Shown in pieces: positions 45,817-55,993 of a stretch of DNA of 64,000 nucleotides (the first letter of the stretch is position 1; the number at the start of each line of letters is the position of its first letter). The position numbers were made by a program, and so were the translations under genes. The notes under the pieces are model-generated. The model saw only the letters and a program-made list of their open reading frames with translations. It was not told where the DNA came from and did not search any database. The stretch is from an uncultured Pelagibacteraceae bacterium (GTDB lineage: Bacteria > Pseudomonadota > Alphaproteobacteria > Pelagibacterales > Pelagibacteraceae): contig CACHBY010000001.1 of the NCBI GenBank assembly GCA_902578175.1, forward strand, positions 1 to 64,000, in the 5' to 3' direction.

Positions 45817-46003
45817 ATTTACCAACACAGTTGATGATTAAAATTGTTTAAAATGAAGCTTTTTTGATTATTTTAATTTTTGTGGATTGTTTTTGCTTAT
45901 TTATTATTATTGTTAATAAAAATCAGGTTTTACAAGCATTATTTGGAAAATTTAAAATTGTATAATTTAATTAAAATAATACAAGTTTGTTAACTATTTA
46001 TTC

Positions 46004-46831
46004 ATGAGCAATACATACCAAATTTATTTAATATCTGACTCAACTGGAGAAACTTTAGATAGAATATTCTTAGCTCTTAAAGCACAATTTTTAAATATAG
46101 AATATAAAGTTCATTCTTACTCCTTTACAAGAACAGAAAATCAAATTTTAAAAATTTTGGAAGATGCTGAAAGAAATACAAATTCAATAATTTTATATAC
46201 TATTGTGGATAATAATCTGGCCAAATATTTAGCTAATGTTAGTGAAAAAAAAAAGATTCCTTGTTTTGGAGTATTGGGTAATTTAATTTTAAATTTTTCT
46301 AAAATTCTTAACCAAAAGGCCTCACATGAACCTAGTGGGCAACACGTCTTAAACGATGAATATTATGACAGGATTGAAGCTATTCAATTTACTATGAACC
46401 ATGATGATGGTAATTTAATAAGCGAAGTTGAAAAATCTGATATTATACTTGTTGGCGTTAGTAGAACTAGCAAAACACCAACCTCTATATATCTTGCTAA
46501 CAAAGGCTTTAAAACTTCAAACATACCTTTAGTAAATGAAAATTCTTTACCGGAAAATCTTAAACAAAATCCTCATATGACATGTGTAGTTGGGTTGAGC
46601 ACAGAACCCGAGAGACTCGCAGATTTAAGAAAAAATAGAATAAATTCATTAAAAGAAACTGAAATATTGGATTACACTAATTTGGAGAGCATTAAGGAAG
46701 AAGTTCTTCAAGCAAAAAAAACATTTCAGAAATATAAATGGCCCTTAATAGACGTAACAAGAAAATCTGTTGAAGAAACCGCTGCTTCTATTATTAAAAT
46801 ACACGAAATATATTTAAACAATGTTAAATAG
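46004..46831 (+). CDS. ppsR: PEP synthase/pyruvate phosphate dikinase regulatory protein (DUF299)
   Basis: A bifunctional ADP-dependent kinase/Pi-dependent pyrophosphorylase that switches PEP synthase or pyruvate phosphate dikinase off and on. The family start YLISDSTGETLDRI and the P-loop GVSRTSKT (151-158) are clear; 275 residues. It is the counterpart of Rickettsia RP001, the marker gene next to the origin. First gene of the run ppsR-maf-aroE-coaE-dnaQ. The target dikinase is not in the window. Confidence 0.93.
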   Translation: MSNTYQIYLISDSTGETLDRIFLALKAQFLNIEYKVHSYSFTRTENQILKILEDAERNTNSIILYTIVDNNLAKYLANVSEKKKIPCFGVLGNLILNFSKILNQKASHEPSGQHVLNDEYYDRIEAIQFTMNHDDGNLISEVEKSDIILVGVSRTSKTPTSIYLANKGFKTSNIPLVNENSLPENLKQNPHMTCVVGLSTEPERLADLRKNRINSLKETEILDYTNLESIKEEVLQAKKTFQKYKWPLIDVTRKSVEETAASIIKIHEIYLNNVK

Positions 46832-47408
46832 AATTATCCTGGCATCTAAAAGCAAGGTTAGAAAAAATATTTTAGATAAAAATAATATTGAAAGTATTGT
46901 AGAACATTCAAATGTAGATGAAGATGTTGTGAAATTAGCTTTACTTAAAGAAAATGCTACTCCAGAGATTATCTCAAAAAACTTAGCAGAATTAAAAGCA
47001 AATAAAGTTAGTTCCAAAAAGCATGATGAAATAGTGCTTGGCGCAGATAGCGTAATTGATTTGAATGGGGAATTAATATCGAAACCCGTGAGTAGAGAGG
47101 ATGCAATGTCAATATTAAAAAAACTTAATGGCAAACCACATTTTCTAATAAGCTCGGTTTGTATTTCAAAAAATGGTTCGATGATTTGGAATTACACCGA
47201 TAAAGCTACTTTAAAAATGAAAAATTTATCAGACATAGAATTGGAGGAATATTTATCAAAAATAACAGATGAGAATCTTTATGCTTACAATGTTTATCAA
47301 ATAGAGGGGGACGGTAGGAGTTTATTTAGTAGTATAGAAGGAGACCAAGATACAATAATGGGCCTGCCAATTAAAAAAATCAAAGAATATTTAAATTTAC
47401 AAAAATGA
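46821..47408 (+). CDS. Maf-like nucleotide pyrophosphatase
   Basis: A 195-residue Maf/HAM1-fold enzyme that hydrolyses dTTP/UTP or modified nucleotides. The start RIILASKSKVRKNIL (family LASxSPRRxxLL), VLGADSVIDLNGELISKP and the C-terminal DTIMGLPI are present. It overlaps ppsR by eleven bases and aroE by four. Which Maf subgroup (YhdE or YceF) it belongs to is not settled. Confidence 0.92.
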   Translation: MLNRIILASKSKVRKNILDKNNIESIVEHSNVDEDVVKLALLKENATPEIISKNLAELKANKVSSKKHDEIVLGADSVIDLNGELISKPVSREDAMSILKKLNGKPHFLISSVCISKNGSMIWNYTDKATLKMKNLSDIELEEYLSKITDENLYAYNVYQIEGDGRSLFSSIEGDQDTIMGLPIKKIKEYLNLQK

Positions 47409-48199
47409 AAAAATATTTTGTAATTGGAAATCCAATTAACCATTCTTTGTCTCCAAAACTCCATAACTACTGGTTAAAAGAAAACAATATCAATGCAATT
47501 TATGATAAAATTAAACTTGAAGAAAATGAAATTGAAAATTTTATTTTTAAAGTAAAAAATCAAGAAATAAATGGTTGCAATGTTACTGTTCCGTTTAAAA
47601 AGGCTGTAATTCCTTTCTTAGACAAGTTAAGTTCTGAAGCAGAGCAAACACAATCAGTTAATACAATTAGTTTGCATAATGGTAAATTAATCGGTCACAA
47701 TACAGATATTAGAGGTTTTCAAAAAGCTATAAATAATTTGAACTATGATGTTAAAGATAAAAAAATTTTAATTTTAGGGGCTGGCGGAGTAGTCCCATCA
47801 ATAATTTTTGCTTTAAATAAAATGGAAGTATCTAAAATAACTGTAAGCAATAGGACTTTCAAAAAAGCTGAAAATTTAAAAACTCAATTTAATAAAATTG
47901 ATATTGCAAATTGGGGCGACGTACCAGATTTTGATATCATAATAAATGCAACCAGCTTAGGTTTAAATAATGAGACTATTAATTTAGACAGTTCTAATAT
48001 AAGTGATGGTAAGTTGTTTTATGATGTAATTTATAATCCTAGCGAAACTAAATTTTTAAAAGAGGGAAAAAAATTAGGAAACCAAGCAGAAAATGGTAAA
48101 TTTATGTTTATTTATCAAGCTTTTGAAACATTTAAATTGTGGCACGACATTGAACCAAAAGTAAATAATGAAGTTCTTAATTTATTAAATAATGACTAG
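47405..48199 (+). CDS. aroE: Shikimate dehydrogenase
   Basis: NADPH-dependent reduction of 3-dehydroshikimate in aromatic amino-acid synthesis; 264 residues. Substrate-site NPINHSLSPKLHN (about 9-21), the catalytic lysine in NGCNVTVPFKKAV, and the cofactor loop LGAGGVVPSI are present. Overlaps maf by four and coaE by eight bases. Confidence 0.96.
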   Translation: MKKYFVIGNPINHSLSPKLHNYWLKENNINAIYDKIKLEENEIENFIFKVKNQEINGCNVTVPFKKAVIPFLDKLSSEAEQTQSVNTISLHNGKLIGHNTDIRGFQKAINNLNYDVKDKKILILGAGGVVPSIIFALNKMEVSKITVSNRTFKKAENLKTQFNKIDIANWGDVPDFDIIINATSLGLNNETINLDSSNISDGKLFYDVIYNPSETKFLKEGKKLGNQAENGKFMFIYQAFETFKLWHDIEPKVNNEVLNLLNND

Positions 48200-48761
48200 A
48201 ATTGGCATAGTTGGAGATATTGGGTCTGGAAAAACATTTGTAGCAAATAACTTTGGATATCCAGTTTTTAATGCCGATTATGAAGTATCAAAATTATATA
48301 AACGAGATAGGAATATTTATATAAAATTAAAAAAAAAATTACCCAAATATATCTTTACCTTTCCTATAGATAAGAATGAAATTACAAAAGCAATATTAGC
48401 CAGTCGAAATAATTTTAAAGAAATAATTAAAATTGTTCATAAAGAAATCAGAAAAAAATTAAATCTTTTTTTAAAAAATAATAAGAGTAAAAAATTTGTT
48501 GTTTTAGATATACCGTTACTTATTGAAAATAAAATTTTCAATAAAAATGATATATTAGTTTTTGTTGACTCTAAAAAAAAAGATATTAATAAAAAATTAA
48601 AAAAAAGATTTAATTTTAATAATAAGCTTATAAATATGTTTAAAAAAATTCAATTAGATCCAAAATATAAAAAGAAAAAATCGCATTTTATAATTAAAAA
48701 TACATTCAAAAGAGACCAAGTGAAAAAACAAATTAAAGAAATTTTAAATTTAATCGAATAA
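48192..48761 (+). CDS. coaE: Dephospho-CoA kinase
   Basis: Phosphorylates dephospho-CoA in the last step of CoA synthesis; 189 residues. The P-loop is GDIGSGKTFVANNF (about 8-21) and VLDIPLLIENK is the family substrate segment. The C-terminal half is unusually rich in lysine and asparagine. Overlaps aroE; dnaQ begins on the next base. Confidence 0.94.
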   Translation: MTRIGIVGDIGSGKTFVANNFGYPVFNADYEVSKLYKRDRNIYIKLKKKLPKYIFTFPIDKNEITKAILASRNNFKEIIKIVHKEIRKKLNLFLKNNKSKKFVVLDIPLLIENKIFNKNDILVFVDSKKKDINKKLKKRFNFNNKLINMFKKIQLDPKYKKKKSHFIIKNTFKRDQVKKQIKEILNLIE

Positions 48762-49424
48762 ATGAAAGAAATAGTATTAGACACCGAGACAACCGGAATA
48801 TCTGTTAAAGATGGTCATAGAATAGTTGAAATTGGATGCATTGAGTTAGACAATTTGCTTCCAACAAACAAGAAATTTCATTGTTACCTTAATCCAGAGA
48901 GAAAAGTTTCGGAAAAAGCCTTTGAAATTCATGGCTATTCTGATGAATTTTTGTCAACACAAAAAAAATTTAGTGAAGTAGTTAATGATTTTTTGGAATT
49001 TATTGATAACAAAAGGCTCATTATACATAATGCAGAATTTGATATAGCTCATTTGAACAACGAGCTTAATTTATTTGGTAAGAATAAAATTCAGAATGAA
49101 ATTATTGATACATTAACTTTAGCAAGAGAAAAGTATCCAGGATCTCAAGTTAGTTTAGATGCTTTGTGCAAAAGATTTAGAATAGATAATTCTCGCAGGA
49201 CTCATCATACCGCACTGATTGACTGTGATTTATTAGCAAAAGTTTATATTAATTTAATTGACCAAAAAGAACCAACTTTAAATTTTAAACAAAATTTAGA
49301 AGTAGAAAAAAATATAAATTTAAAAACAGAATATTTCAAAAAAGTAATTTCACCATCCCCTGAAGAAATTAAAAAACACAAGAAATACTTGAATGAAAGT
49401 TTAAAAAAGAATTATTTTAATTAA
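48762..49424 (+). CDS. dnaQ: DNA polymerase III subunit epsilon
   Basis: The 3'-5' proofreading exonuclease, 220 residues, DEDDh family: LDTETTGIS (ExoI, Asp/Glu), HNAEFDIAHLNNEL (ExoII) and HTALIDCDLLAKVY (ExoIII) are all intact. A short C-terminal tail would contact the alpha subunit. Last gene of the aroE-coaE-dnaQ run; its end overlaps the secB end by eight bases. Confidence 0.96.
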   Translation: MKEIVLDTETTGISVKDGHRIVEIGCIELDNLLPTNKKFHCYLNPERKVSEKAFEIHGYSDEFLSTQKKFSEVVNDFLEFIDNKRLIIHNAEFDIAHLNNELNLFGKNKIQNEIIDTLTLAREKYPGSQVSLDALCKRFRIDNSRRTHHTALIDCDLLAKVYINLIDQKEPTLNFKQNLEVEKNINLKTEYFKKVISPSPEEIKKHKKYLNESLKKNYFN

Positions 49425-49848
49425 ACTTCTCATTATATAAAACTTCAAAATCTACTTTTTTTTCAAATTTTACACCTGGAAATCCTGAGTTATGTAAAAG
49501 ATCTAAAAGAGCTTTTTCCATGTAAGGATATATTTTGATCTGAACATCACATAAAATTATTTTTTCTAATTCTTTTTTATCTTTTAATTCATCATCTATT
49601 TTTACAATTGTTGTATATACTATTTCAAAATACGATTTTTTTTTTATTTCTTTTTTATCTTCAAATTTAAAAGTAGTATTTATTTCTACCATTTTATTTT
49701 TTAATGCTTTTGAGTTTATGTCAATTCCCAGTTGATATTTTGCTATTCTGTCTTTTACGAACAAATATGTTTCAATGTCAGGCGTTTCACACGATAGGTC
49801 TTTGATAAATTTACTTAAGATTTTATATTTTTCTGTTTTCATCGTCAT
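49417..49848 (-). CDS. secB: Protein-export chaperone SecB
   Basis: A tetrameric export chaperone of 143 residues that hands preproteins to SecA. The FELIVTYTTIV-like strand (YFEIVYTTIVKIDD) and the C-terminal NSGFPGVKFEKKVDFEVLY are characteristic. dnaQ/secB/fxsA/timA is a standard alphaproteobacterial neighbourhood. Its start overlaps the end of fxsA by 26 bases, or 20 if the second ATG (49842) is used. Confidence 0.9.
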   Translation of the reverse strand: MTMKTEKYKILSKFIKDLSCETPDIETYLFVKDRIAKYQLGIDINSKALKNKMVEINTTFKFEDKKEIKKKSYFEIVYTTIVKIDDELKDKKELEKIILCDVQIKIYPYMEKALLDLLHNSGFPGVKFEKKVDFEVLYNEKFN

Positions 49849-50251
49849 CTCCTATATCTTCAAATTCTCCATCAATAAAATTATTTTTTGCTTTTTTCTG
49901 CTTGGTAAACTTTTTTGAAAATTTGTTAAAAATAAATTTTCTGGTAATTGGAAATATTAATAAAAATCCAAAAAAATCTGTTGCAAATCCTGGGATAATT
50001 AGTAGCAAAGCCGCAAAAGCAATAGCTGCACCAGAAATAACTTCATAAGCCGGTGTTTCATTTTTGCTTAATTGTAAAAAACCAGATTTTAAAGTATTTA
50101 ATCCCTCATATTTAGCGTAATAAACCCCTAGAATTGCTGTAGAAAATATAAGCAAAATAGTTGTTAATGCTCCAATTTGAGCTCCTATTTTAATAAAAAG
50201 ATAAATTTCAATAGCAGGAACAACAATAATTAAAAATAGTATTGGGTTCAT
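49823..50251 (-). CDS. fxsA: FxsA family membrane protein
   Basis: A 142-residue polytopic protein with three or four helices (about residues 4-20, 25-45, 70-105). PAIEIYLFIKIGAQIGALTTI and LLLIPGFATDFFGFLLIFP are family signatures. FxsA affects phage exclusion in E. coli; its normal role is unknown. It is upstream of and overlaps secB. Confidence 0.92.
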   Translation of the reverse strand: MNPILFLIIVVPAIEIYLFIKIGAQIGALTTILLIFSTAILGVYYAKYEGLNTLKSGFLQLSKNETPAYEVISGAAIAFAALLLIIPGFATDFFGFLLIFPITRKFIFNKFSKKFTKQKKAKNNFIDGEFEDIGDDDENRKI

Positions 50252-50309
50252 TTGTCTTTAGTCTAAATTGCTGGTTGAAATTAATCAATAGAGTAATTAC
50301 TATCAGAAT

Positions 50310-50906
50310 ATGAATTACAGTTTCCAGTATATAGATATCATTTTATTAGCAATGATTGCAGGTTTCATTTTTCTTAGACTTAGAGGCATACTTGGTCGAA
50401 GATCAGGCTTTGAGGGTAAATCTCCGGCTCAATTCAAAGAGGTTTTAAAAAATATTAAAGCTGAACAAACAGTAAAACCTAAAGAAAATTTTGACAATGA
50501 GGCTCAAAAAGAGTTTCTTAAAGGAGCAAGAATTGCCTATGAAACAATTATTACAGATTTTAGTGATAATGATAATAAAATAACAAATGCAAAACCTTTG
50601 CTAAATAAAGATATATATAATCAGTTTGATGATGCGCTAAAAGAAAGAGCTAAAAGAGGACACTTTGCCGAAATAACATTTATAGGGGTTAATAAAGCAG
50701 AAATAAAAGAGCATAAAAAAATTGGAAATATCTTAAATGTAACAGTAGATTTTATAGCAGAGGTTATTACTTGCATAAAAGATAAAGATAAAAAAATTGT
50801 ATCTGGAGACCCTGAAAAAATTAAAAAAATTTATGATACATGGGTTTTTTCTCGAGACACTACTTCAGTTAATCCTAATTGGCAGTTAGTTAATATTTTA
50901 ACTTAA
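50310..50906 (+). CDS. timA: Tim44/TimA family membrane-anchored protein
   Basis: A 198-residue protein with one N-terminal helix (YIDIILLAMIAGFIFLRLRGILG, about 6-28) followed by a basic stretch and a C-terminal Tim44-like domain (about 65-198, ending DTWVFSRDTTSVNPNWQLVNI). It is the bacterial relative of the mitochondrial Tim44 import motor anchor. It lies between fxsA/secB and the smr gene; the MltA gene often found between timA and smr is missing. Confidence 0.9.
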   Translation: MNYSFQYIDIILLAMIAGFIFLRLRGILGRRSGFEGKSPAQFKEVLKNIKAEQTVKPKENFDNEAQKEFLKGARIAYETIITDFSDNDNKITNAKPLLNKDIYNQFDDALKERAKRGHFAEITFIGVNKAEIKEHKKIGNILNVTVDFIAEVITCIKDKDKKIVSGDPEKIKKIYDTWVFSRDTTSVNPNWQLVNILT

Positions 50907-51329
50907 TTGAACGATAATATTTCAGATAAAGACAAAAAAGACTGGCAAACTTTTATTACAAGTAAAGAAAAAATTATAGATAAAGATTTTAAAGAACAAA
51001 AAAAAAATCTTTTAAAAATAAGATCAATAGATCTTCATGGATATACCCTTGAACAAGCAAATATTGCTATAGAGCAATTTATACTAAAAGCATTTAATGA
51101 AAGGGTTAGTAAATTAATTGTTGTTACTGGAAAAGGTATTCATTCAGATGTTGAAAAAGATCCTTATGTTTCAAAAGATCTAAGTATTCTGAAATATTCT
51201 GTACCTGAATTTATTAATAATAATCAAAATTTAATGAGAGTTATAAATGATATACAAGATGCTACAATTGAAGACGGTGGTAGTGGTGCTTTTTACATTT
51301 TTTTAAGAAAAAATAGATCTACAGAATAA
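50907..51329 (+). CDS. Smr-domain protein
   Basis: A 140-residue protein with a C-terminal Smr domain: [20 protein letters not shown] and the VVTGKGIH motif, related to MutS2 and SmrB nucleases that act on collided ribosomes or branched nucleic acid. The only start that fits is a TTG at 50907, directly after the timA stop, so translation is probably coupled. Eleven bases of its end overlap hslU. Confidence 0.9.
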   Translation: MNDNISDKDKKDWQTFITSKEKIIDKDFKEQKKNLLKIRSIDLHGYTLEQANIAIEQFILKAFNERVSKLIVVTGKGIHSDVEKDPYVSKDLSILKYSVPEFINNNQNLMRVINDIQDATIEDGGSGAFYIFLRKNRSTE

Positions 51330-52692
51330 ATTTTGACAGATCAGTGTCTTTTACTAAGTTATCAAGATTTTTATTAATATATTCTTTATTTATTATAATT
51401 TTTTCTCCAGACCTATCTGTTGCTGTGAAACTTATATCATCTAATATTTTTTCAATAATTGTATGTAGTCTTCTTGCTCCAATATTCTCTACAGTTGCAT
51501 TTACTTCAGATGCAATATTTGCAATTGTATCAATACCATCTTCAGAAAATTCAAGCTCTACATTTTCAGTTTTTAAAAGAGCTATATATTGTTTTATTAA
51601 ACTATAGTCAGGTTCTTTTAAAATTCTTTTAAAATCTTCACTTGTTAAAGCTTCGAGCTCAACTCTTATCGGTAATCTTCCTTGTAATTCAGGTAACAAA
51701 TCAGATGGTTTTGCGAGCTGGAAAGCTCCTGAGGCAATAAATAAAATATGATCAGTTTTAATTGGACCATGCTTAGTATTCACAGTTGTTCCTTCTATAA
51801 GAGGTAATAAATCTCTTTGCACACCCTCTCTAGAAACATCACCACCAACTCGATCAGTTCTGGCTGAAATTTTATCTATTTCATCTAAAAATACTATACC
51901 ATTATTTTCTGTTGATAATTTAGCTGCTTTAACAATTTTATCTTGCTCAATGAGTTTGTCTGACTCATCGTTAATTAAAATTTCATGAGATTCTTTAACT
52001 GTCATTTTTTTCTTTTTCTCTTTGTTGCCCATAGATTTGCCAATCATTTCACCGATGTTTATCATTCCAACATTAGCACCTGGCATTCCTGGTATTTCAA
52101 AAGATGCACCATTTGAACCCGTGTCGCTTACAGCTATCTCTATTTCATTGTCATCTAAGTCACCATTTCTGAGTCTTTTTCTAAAGCTTTCTCTTGTCGC
52201 AAGGCTTGCTTTTTTACCCACCAATGCATCTAATACTTTTTCCTCAGCAGCTTTTTGAGCTTTTGCATGAACTTCTTTTCTTTTTTTCACTTTTTCCATT
52301 GCAATTGCAATTTCAATTAAATCTCTAACAATTTGTTCAACATCTCTCCCCACGTAACCAACTTCTGTAAATCTGGTTGCTTCAACTTTCACAAAAGGGG
52401 CTTCTGCTAATTTAGAGAGTCTTCTAGAAATTTCTGTTTTTCCAACTCCTGTTGGCCCAATCATTAGAATATTTTTTGGCAAAACTTCATTTTTCATTTC
52501 ACCTTTTAAAGCTTGTCTTCTCCATCTATTTCTTAATGCAACAGCAACAGCTTTTTTTGCTTTATTTTGCCCAACAACAAAACGATCTAACTCTGAAACT
52601 ATTTCTCTCGGCGAAAGAGCGCTTACTAAAGAAGCTTCTTCTTTTTGAGATTTTTCTTTAGGATGCAAAGGTGTTACGTTTGAATTATCCAT
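51319..52692 (-). CDS. hslU: ATP-dependent protease ATPase subunit HslU
   Basis: A 457-residue AAA+ unfoldase of the HslUV protease. The N-terminal [17 protein letters not shown], Walker [10 protein letters not shown], pore loop [10 protein letters not shown], Walker [11 protein letters not shown] and sensor regions are intact, and the C terminus FIL inserts into HslV. Its ATG overlaps the hslV stop by one base. Confidence 0.97.
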   Translation of the reverse strand: MDNSNVTPLHPKEKSQKEEASLVSALSPREIVSELDRFVVGQNKAKKAVAVALRNRWRRQALKGEMKNEVLPKNILMIGPTGVGKTEISRRLSKLAEAPFVKVEATRFTEVGYVGRDVEQIVRDLIEIAIAMEKVKKRKEVHAKAQKAAEEKVLDALVGKKASLATRESFRKRLRNGDLDDNEIEIAVSDTGSNGASFEIPGMPGANVGMINIGEMIGKSMGNKEKKKKMTVKESHEILINDESDKLIEQDKIVKAAKLSTENNGIVFLDEIDKISARTDRVGGDVSREGVQRDLLPLIEGTTVNTKHGPIKTDHILFIASGAFQLAKPSDLLPELQGRLPIRVELEALTSEDFKRILKEPDYSLIKQYIALLKTENVELEFSEDGIDTIANIASEVNATVENIGARRLHTIIEKILDDISFTATDRSGEKIIINKEYINKNLDNLVKDTDLSKFIL

Positions 52693-53207
52693 TATATTTT
52701 TTCAATTTTAACATTTTCATTTGTAAAAACACAAATATCTGCTGCAACTTTAATTGCCTTTTTGGCAACTTCTTCTGCAGATAAATCACCTTCCATCAAA
52801 ACTTTTCCTGCTGCTAAAGCATAATTTCCACCAGAACCTATACCTATTACATCACCTTCAGGTTCTAGAACATCTCCAGTTCCAGAAATTATATAACTAT
52901 TATTTTTGTCACCTACAGCCATTAATGCTTCTAATCTTCTTAAATATTTATCAGTTCGCCAATCTTTTGCTAATTCAACAGCAGCTCTGGATAAATTACC
53001 TGCGTGTTTTTCTAATTTTCCCTCTAATCTTTCAAATAAAGTTAATGCATCGGCAGTTGATCCTGCAAATCCAGCAACCACTTCTCTTTTTTCAATTTTT
53101 CTAACTTTAGATGCTGTACTTTTGACAACAGTATTCCCCATACTTACTTGCCCATCTCCAGCAACTACAACTTCATTATTTTTTCTTACTAATACAATTG
53201 TTGTCAT
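52692..53207 (-). CDS. hslV: ATP-dependent protease peptidase subunit HslV
   Basis: The proteasome-like peptidase, 171 residues. After removal of Met1 the nucleophile is Thr2 (TTIVLVRK); [25 protein letters not shown] and the late [12 protein letters not shown] segments are typical. It forms an operon with hslU and is divergent from hisB over a 90-bp gap. Confidence 0.97.
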   Translation of the reverse strand: MTTIVLVRKNNEVVVAGDGQVSMGNTVVKSTASKVRKIEKREVVAGFAGSTADALTLFERLEGKLEKHAGNLSRAAVELAKDWRTDKYLRRLEALMAVGDKNNSYIISGTGDVLEPEGDVIGIGSGGNYALAAGKVLMEGDLSAEEVAKKAIKVAADICVFTNENVKIEKI

Positions 53208-53296
53208 GACTAATAAATGGTAACTATTTTTGATACTTCAAGTCTTTATACTGATATTGATATAGTTGGATTAAGTATGTATACCATTTAAAATAT

Positions 53297-53887
53297 ATGG
53301 CTAGAAAAGGAAAAGTTTCTCGAAAAACAAAAGAAACCAGTATCAATGTTGAACTAAATATTGATGGCAAAGGTAAATACCAAATTGACACTGGAATAGG
53401 TTTTTTAGATCACATGCTTGAACAATTATCAAAGCATTCTCTAATTGATCTGAAAGTAAAAGCAAAAGGTGACACTCATATTGATCTTCACCACACAACA
53501 GAAGATACAGGAATTGCAATTGGTGAAGCTTTAAAAAAAGCTGCAAAGAAATTTGTAGGTATTAAAAGATATGCACATAGAGTTATTCCAATGGACGAAA
53601 CATTAACTAGAGTTGCTATAGATGTTTCAAACAGACCTTATTTAATTTGGAAAGTAAAATTAAAAGTTGAGAAACTTGGTGAAATGGATACTGAACTATT
53701 TAAAGAATGGTTCCAGGCATTTTCACAGGCCGCAGGTATTACAATGCACGTCGAAAATATTTATGGTGATAACAGTCACCACATTATTGAGTCTTGCTAT
53801 AAAGCATTAGCAAGATCATTAAGAGAGGCATTAGAAATGGACCCTAGAAGTAAAAAAAGTATTCCATCAACTAAAGGCTCATTATAA
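53297..53887 (+). CDS. hisB: Imidazoleglycerol-phosphate dehydratase
   Basis: A stand-alone 196-residue HisB (no phosphatase domain). Metal-binding HHTTEDTGI and DNSHHIIES motifs are present. First gene of the his run hisB-hisH-hisA-hisF-hisE; the other his genes (G, D, C, I) are not in the window. Confidence 0.97.
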   Translation: MARKGKVSRKTKETSINVELNIDGKGKYQIDTGIGFLDHMLEQLSKHSLIDLKVKAKGDTHIDLHHTTEDTGIAIGEALKKAAKKFVGIKRYAHRVIPMDETLTRVAIDVSNRPYLIWKVKLKVEKLGEMDTELFKEWFQAFSQAAGITMHVENIYGDNSHHIIESCYKALARSLREALEMDPRSKKSIPSTKGSL

Positions 53888-53892
53888 GTTTA

Positions 53893-54519
53893 ATGAACGT
53901 CACTATTGTTGATTATAATTCGGGCAACATAAGTTCCGTAATAAACTCATTTAACGAAGTTGCTAAAGATAAAGTAAATATTGAAGTAACTTCGGATTTA
54001 AACAAGATTAAATACTCTGATAAAGTAGTTTTGCCAGGGCAGGGTTCGTTTAAAAGTTGTATTGATGCACTTAATAATATTAATGGTTTAGTAGATACAT
54101 TAAACGAATTTGCAATAAGTAATAAAAAACCACTTCTAGGAATTTGTGTTGGTTTACAAATGTTTGCAGATATAGGTTATGAAGAAACAGAAACAAAAGG
54201 ACTTGGTTGGGTATCTGGAAAGGTATCAAAAATAGATAATCAAAATGGAAAATACAAACTACCACACATCGGCTGGAACGAAATTAATATAACGGAAAAT
54301 AGTAAAATTTTTAAAGGTATTGAAAATAAATCTCACATGTATTTTGTTCACAGTTATGAATTTGTTCCAGAAGATAAAAATGTAATTTCAGCAACAACAG
54401 ATTATTCTTCAAATATCGTTTGCTCAGTTGAAAAAGAAAATATTTTTGGTACCCAATTTCACCCTGAAAAAAGTGATAAAATCGGGCTTAAAATAATTGA
54501 TAATTTTTTAAATTTATAA
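53893..54519 (+). CDS. hisH: Imidazole glycerol phosphate synthase, glutaminase subunit
   Basis: A class I glutamine amidotransferase of 208 residues that supplies ammonia to HisF. The nucleophile is Cys85 in GICVGLQMF; the His-Glu pair is in FHPEKS near the C terminus. It lies five bases after hisB and overlaps hisA by one base. Confidence 0.96.
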   Translation: MNVTIVDYNSGNISSVINSFNEVAKDKVNIEVTSDLNKIKYSDKVVLPGQGSFKSCIDALNNINGLVDTLNEFAISNKKPLLGICVGLQMFADIGYEETETKGLGWVSGKVSKIDNQNGKYKLPHIGWNEINITENSKIFKGIENKSHMYFVHSYEFVPEDKNVISATTDYSSNIVCSVEKENIFGTQFHPEKSDKIGLKIIDNFLNL

Positions 54520-55244
54520 TGAAAATATTCCCGGCGATTGATATCAAGGATAAAAAGTGCGTGAGGTTAGTCAAAGGGGACTTTGATAACAAAACTGAAT
54601 ATGAAATGTCACCAGTGGAACAAGCTGGCAGTTATAAAGATCATGGTTTTAAAAATTTACACATAGTTGATTTAGATGGAGCTTTGACTGGTGAAACAGT
54701 TAATTTAGATATTATTGAAGAAATAGTTACTAAATTTGATCTTAAAATTGAGATTGGGGGCGGTGTAAGAAATTTTGAAAGTATTAAGAAATATACAGAT
54801 GCCGGCGTAGAAAAAGTAATTTTAGGAAGCGCTGCTATAAAAGATAAAAATTTTTTAAAAGAAGCTTGTGAAAATTTTCCAAATAAAATTGCATTAGGTT
54901 TAGATGCTAAAGATGGCTATTTATCTGTTTCTGGTTGGAAAGAAAATTCTAATAAATTAACTTTAGATTACTTGAGAGAAGTTAATGAATATGGTGCAAG
55001 TAGATTAATTTATACCGATATCAATAGGGATGGAATGAAGCAAAGCCCTAATTTTGAAGAAACAGTTAAGGTTGCTAATACATCTAAGTGTCCTGTTATT
55101 ATATCAGGTGGGGTTTCATCAATAAATGATGTTAAAAAAGCTAAAGAATTAAATAATAAAAATATTGAAGGTATCATAGTTGGAAAAGCTATATATGATG
55201 GCGATATTAAATTGGATGAATTAGCCAAGGAAGTAAATGCTTAA
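54519..55244 (+). CDS. hisA: Phosphoribosylformimino-AICAR phosphate isomerase
   Basis: The (beta/alpha)8 isomerase of histidine synthesis, 241 residues. [17 protein letters not shown] at the start (Asp8) and [10 protein letters not shown] with the second catalytic aspartate, with IGGGVR and ISGGVSS phosphate loops. Overlaps hisF by eight bases. Confidence 0.97.
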   Translation: MKIFPAIDIKDKKCVRLVKGDFDNKTEYEMSPVEQAGSYKDHGFKNLHIVDLDGALTGETVNLDIIEEIVTKFDLKIEIGGGVRNFESIKKYTDAGVEKVILGSAAIKDKNFLKEACENFPNKIALGLDAKDGYLSVSGWKENSNKLTLDYLREVNEYGASRLIYTDINRDGMKQSPNFEETVKVANTSKCPVIISGGVSSINDVKKAKELNNKNIEGIIVGKAIYDGDIKLDELAKEVNA

Positions 55245-55992
55245 AAATAGAATAATACCTTGTTTAGATGTTAAAAATGGACGTGTTGTTAAGGGAATTA
55301 ATTTTGTTGGTCTAAAAGATGCCGGAGATCCAGTCGAACAGGCTAAAATTTATTCTGACGGCGGAGCAGACGAAATTTGTTTTTTAGATATAACTGCATC
55401 AAATGAAAATAGAGATACGATTTATGATGTCGTAAAGAAAACTTCAAAAAAATGCTTTGTTCCATTAACAGTTGGAGGAGGCGTTAGAAGTGTTGATGAT
55501 ATAAATAAATTACTTAATTGTGGAGCAGATAAAGTTTCTATTAATACTGCAGCAGTCCAAAATTCAGAAGTGGTAGTTGAAAGTTCAAAAAAATTTGGTT
55601 CACAATGTATTGTTGTAGCTATTGACGCTAAAAAAAATGGGAATAAATGGGAAATTTTTACACATGGTGGAAGAAACAATACGGGAATTGATGCAATAGA
55701 ATTTTCATCAAAAATGGAAAGTAGCGGAGCAGGTGAGTTGCTTGTTACCTCTATGGATAGGGATGGTACTGAAGTAGGCTATGATATTGAGTTGATGTCT
55801 CAAATATCTTCTAAAGTAAATATTCCAGTGATTGCATCAGGTGGAGTAGGAAATCTGGATCATTTAGTTGACGGAATTAAATTGGGAAATGCTAGTGCAG
55901 TCTTAGCAGCATCAATATTTCATTATGGTAAACACTCTGTAAAAGAAGCGAAGGAATATTTGGATTCAAAAGGAATACCTGTTAGAATTTAA
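55237..55992 (+). CDS. hisF: Imidazole glycerol phosphate synthase, cyclase subunit
   Basis: The cyclase partner of HisH, 251 residues. [13 protein letters not shown] holds the first catalytic aspartate and [15 protein letters not shown] the second; TVGGGVRS and ASGGVGN are the phosphate loops. It yields IGP and the purine intermediate AICAR, a substrate of PurH encoded at the right edge of the window. Confidence 0.97.
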   Translation: MLKNRIIPCLDVKNGRVVKGINFVGLKDAGDPVEQAKIYSDGGADEICFLDITASNENRDTIYDVVKKTSKKCFVPLTVGGGVRSVDDINKLLNCGADKVSINTAAVQNSEVVVESSKKFGSQCIVVAIDAKKNGNKWEIFTHGGRNNTGIDAIEFSSKMESSGAGELLVTSMDRDGTEVGYDIELMSQISSKVNIPVIASGGVGNLDHLVDGIKLGNASAVLAASIFHYGKHSVKEAKEYLDSKGIPVRI

Positions 55993-55993
55993 T

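Larger units (their letters stand above)
45737..46003. other. Probable chromosomal replication origin (oriC)
   Basis: The hemE-ppsR gap is the longest non-coding stretch of the window. In Caulobacter and Rickettsia the origin lies between hemE and the RP001 (ppsR-type) gene, which is exactly this junction. It holds one perfect DnaA box, one box with a single mismatch, weaker candidates at 45881-45889 and 45911-45919, and a very AT-rich tract (about 45890-45990) suited to unwinding. Gene direction switches here from mainly leftward to mainly rightward, and parAB/parS is nearby. No perfect CtrA site (TTAA-N7-TTAA) was found. Confidence 0.75.

Noticed and set aside
45838..45852. CtrA-like half-site pair in the origin region
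   Set aside because: The TTAA half-sites are separated by six, not seven, bases, and such pairs are common by chance in this AT-rich DNA.
45881..45919. Additional DnaA boxes (CAATCCACA and TTATTAACA on the minus strand)
   Set aside because: One has two mismatches and the other loses the important central C; kept only as weak candidates within the origin entry.
53215..53242. Sigma-32-like promoter for hslVU (CTTGAAG-N13-TACCATTT, minus strand)
   Set aside because: The -10 part is a poor match and would place the transcript start on or next to the hslV ATG; it also fails the CTTG-N17/18-CYTATNT form that fits dnaK. Possible but not supported.
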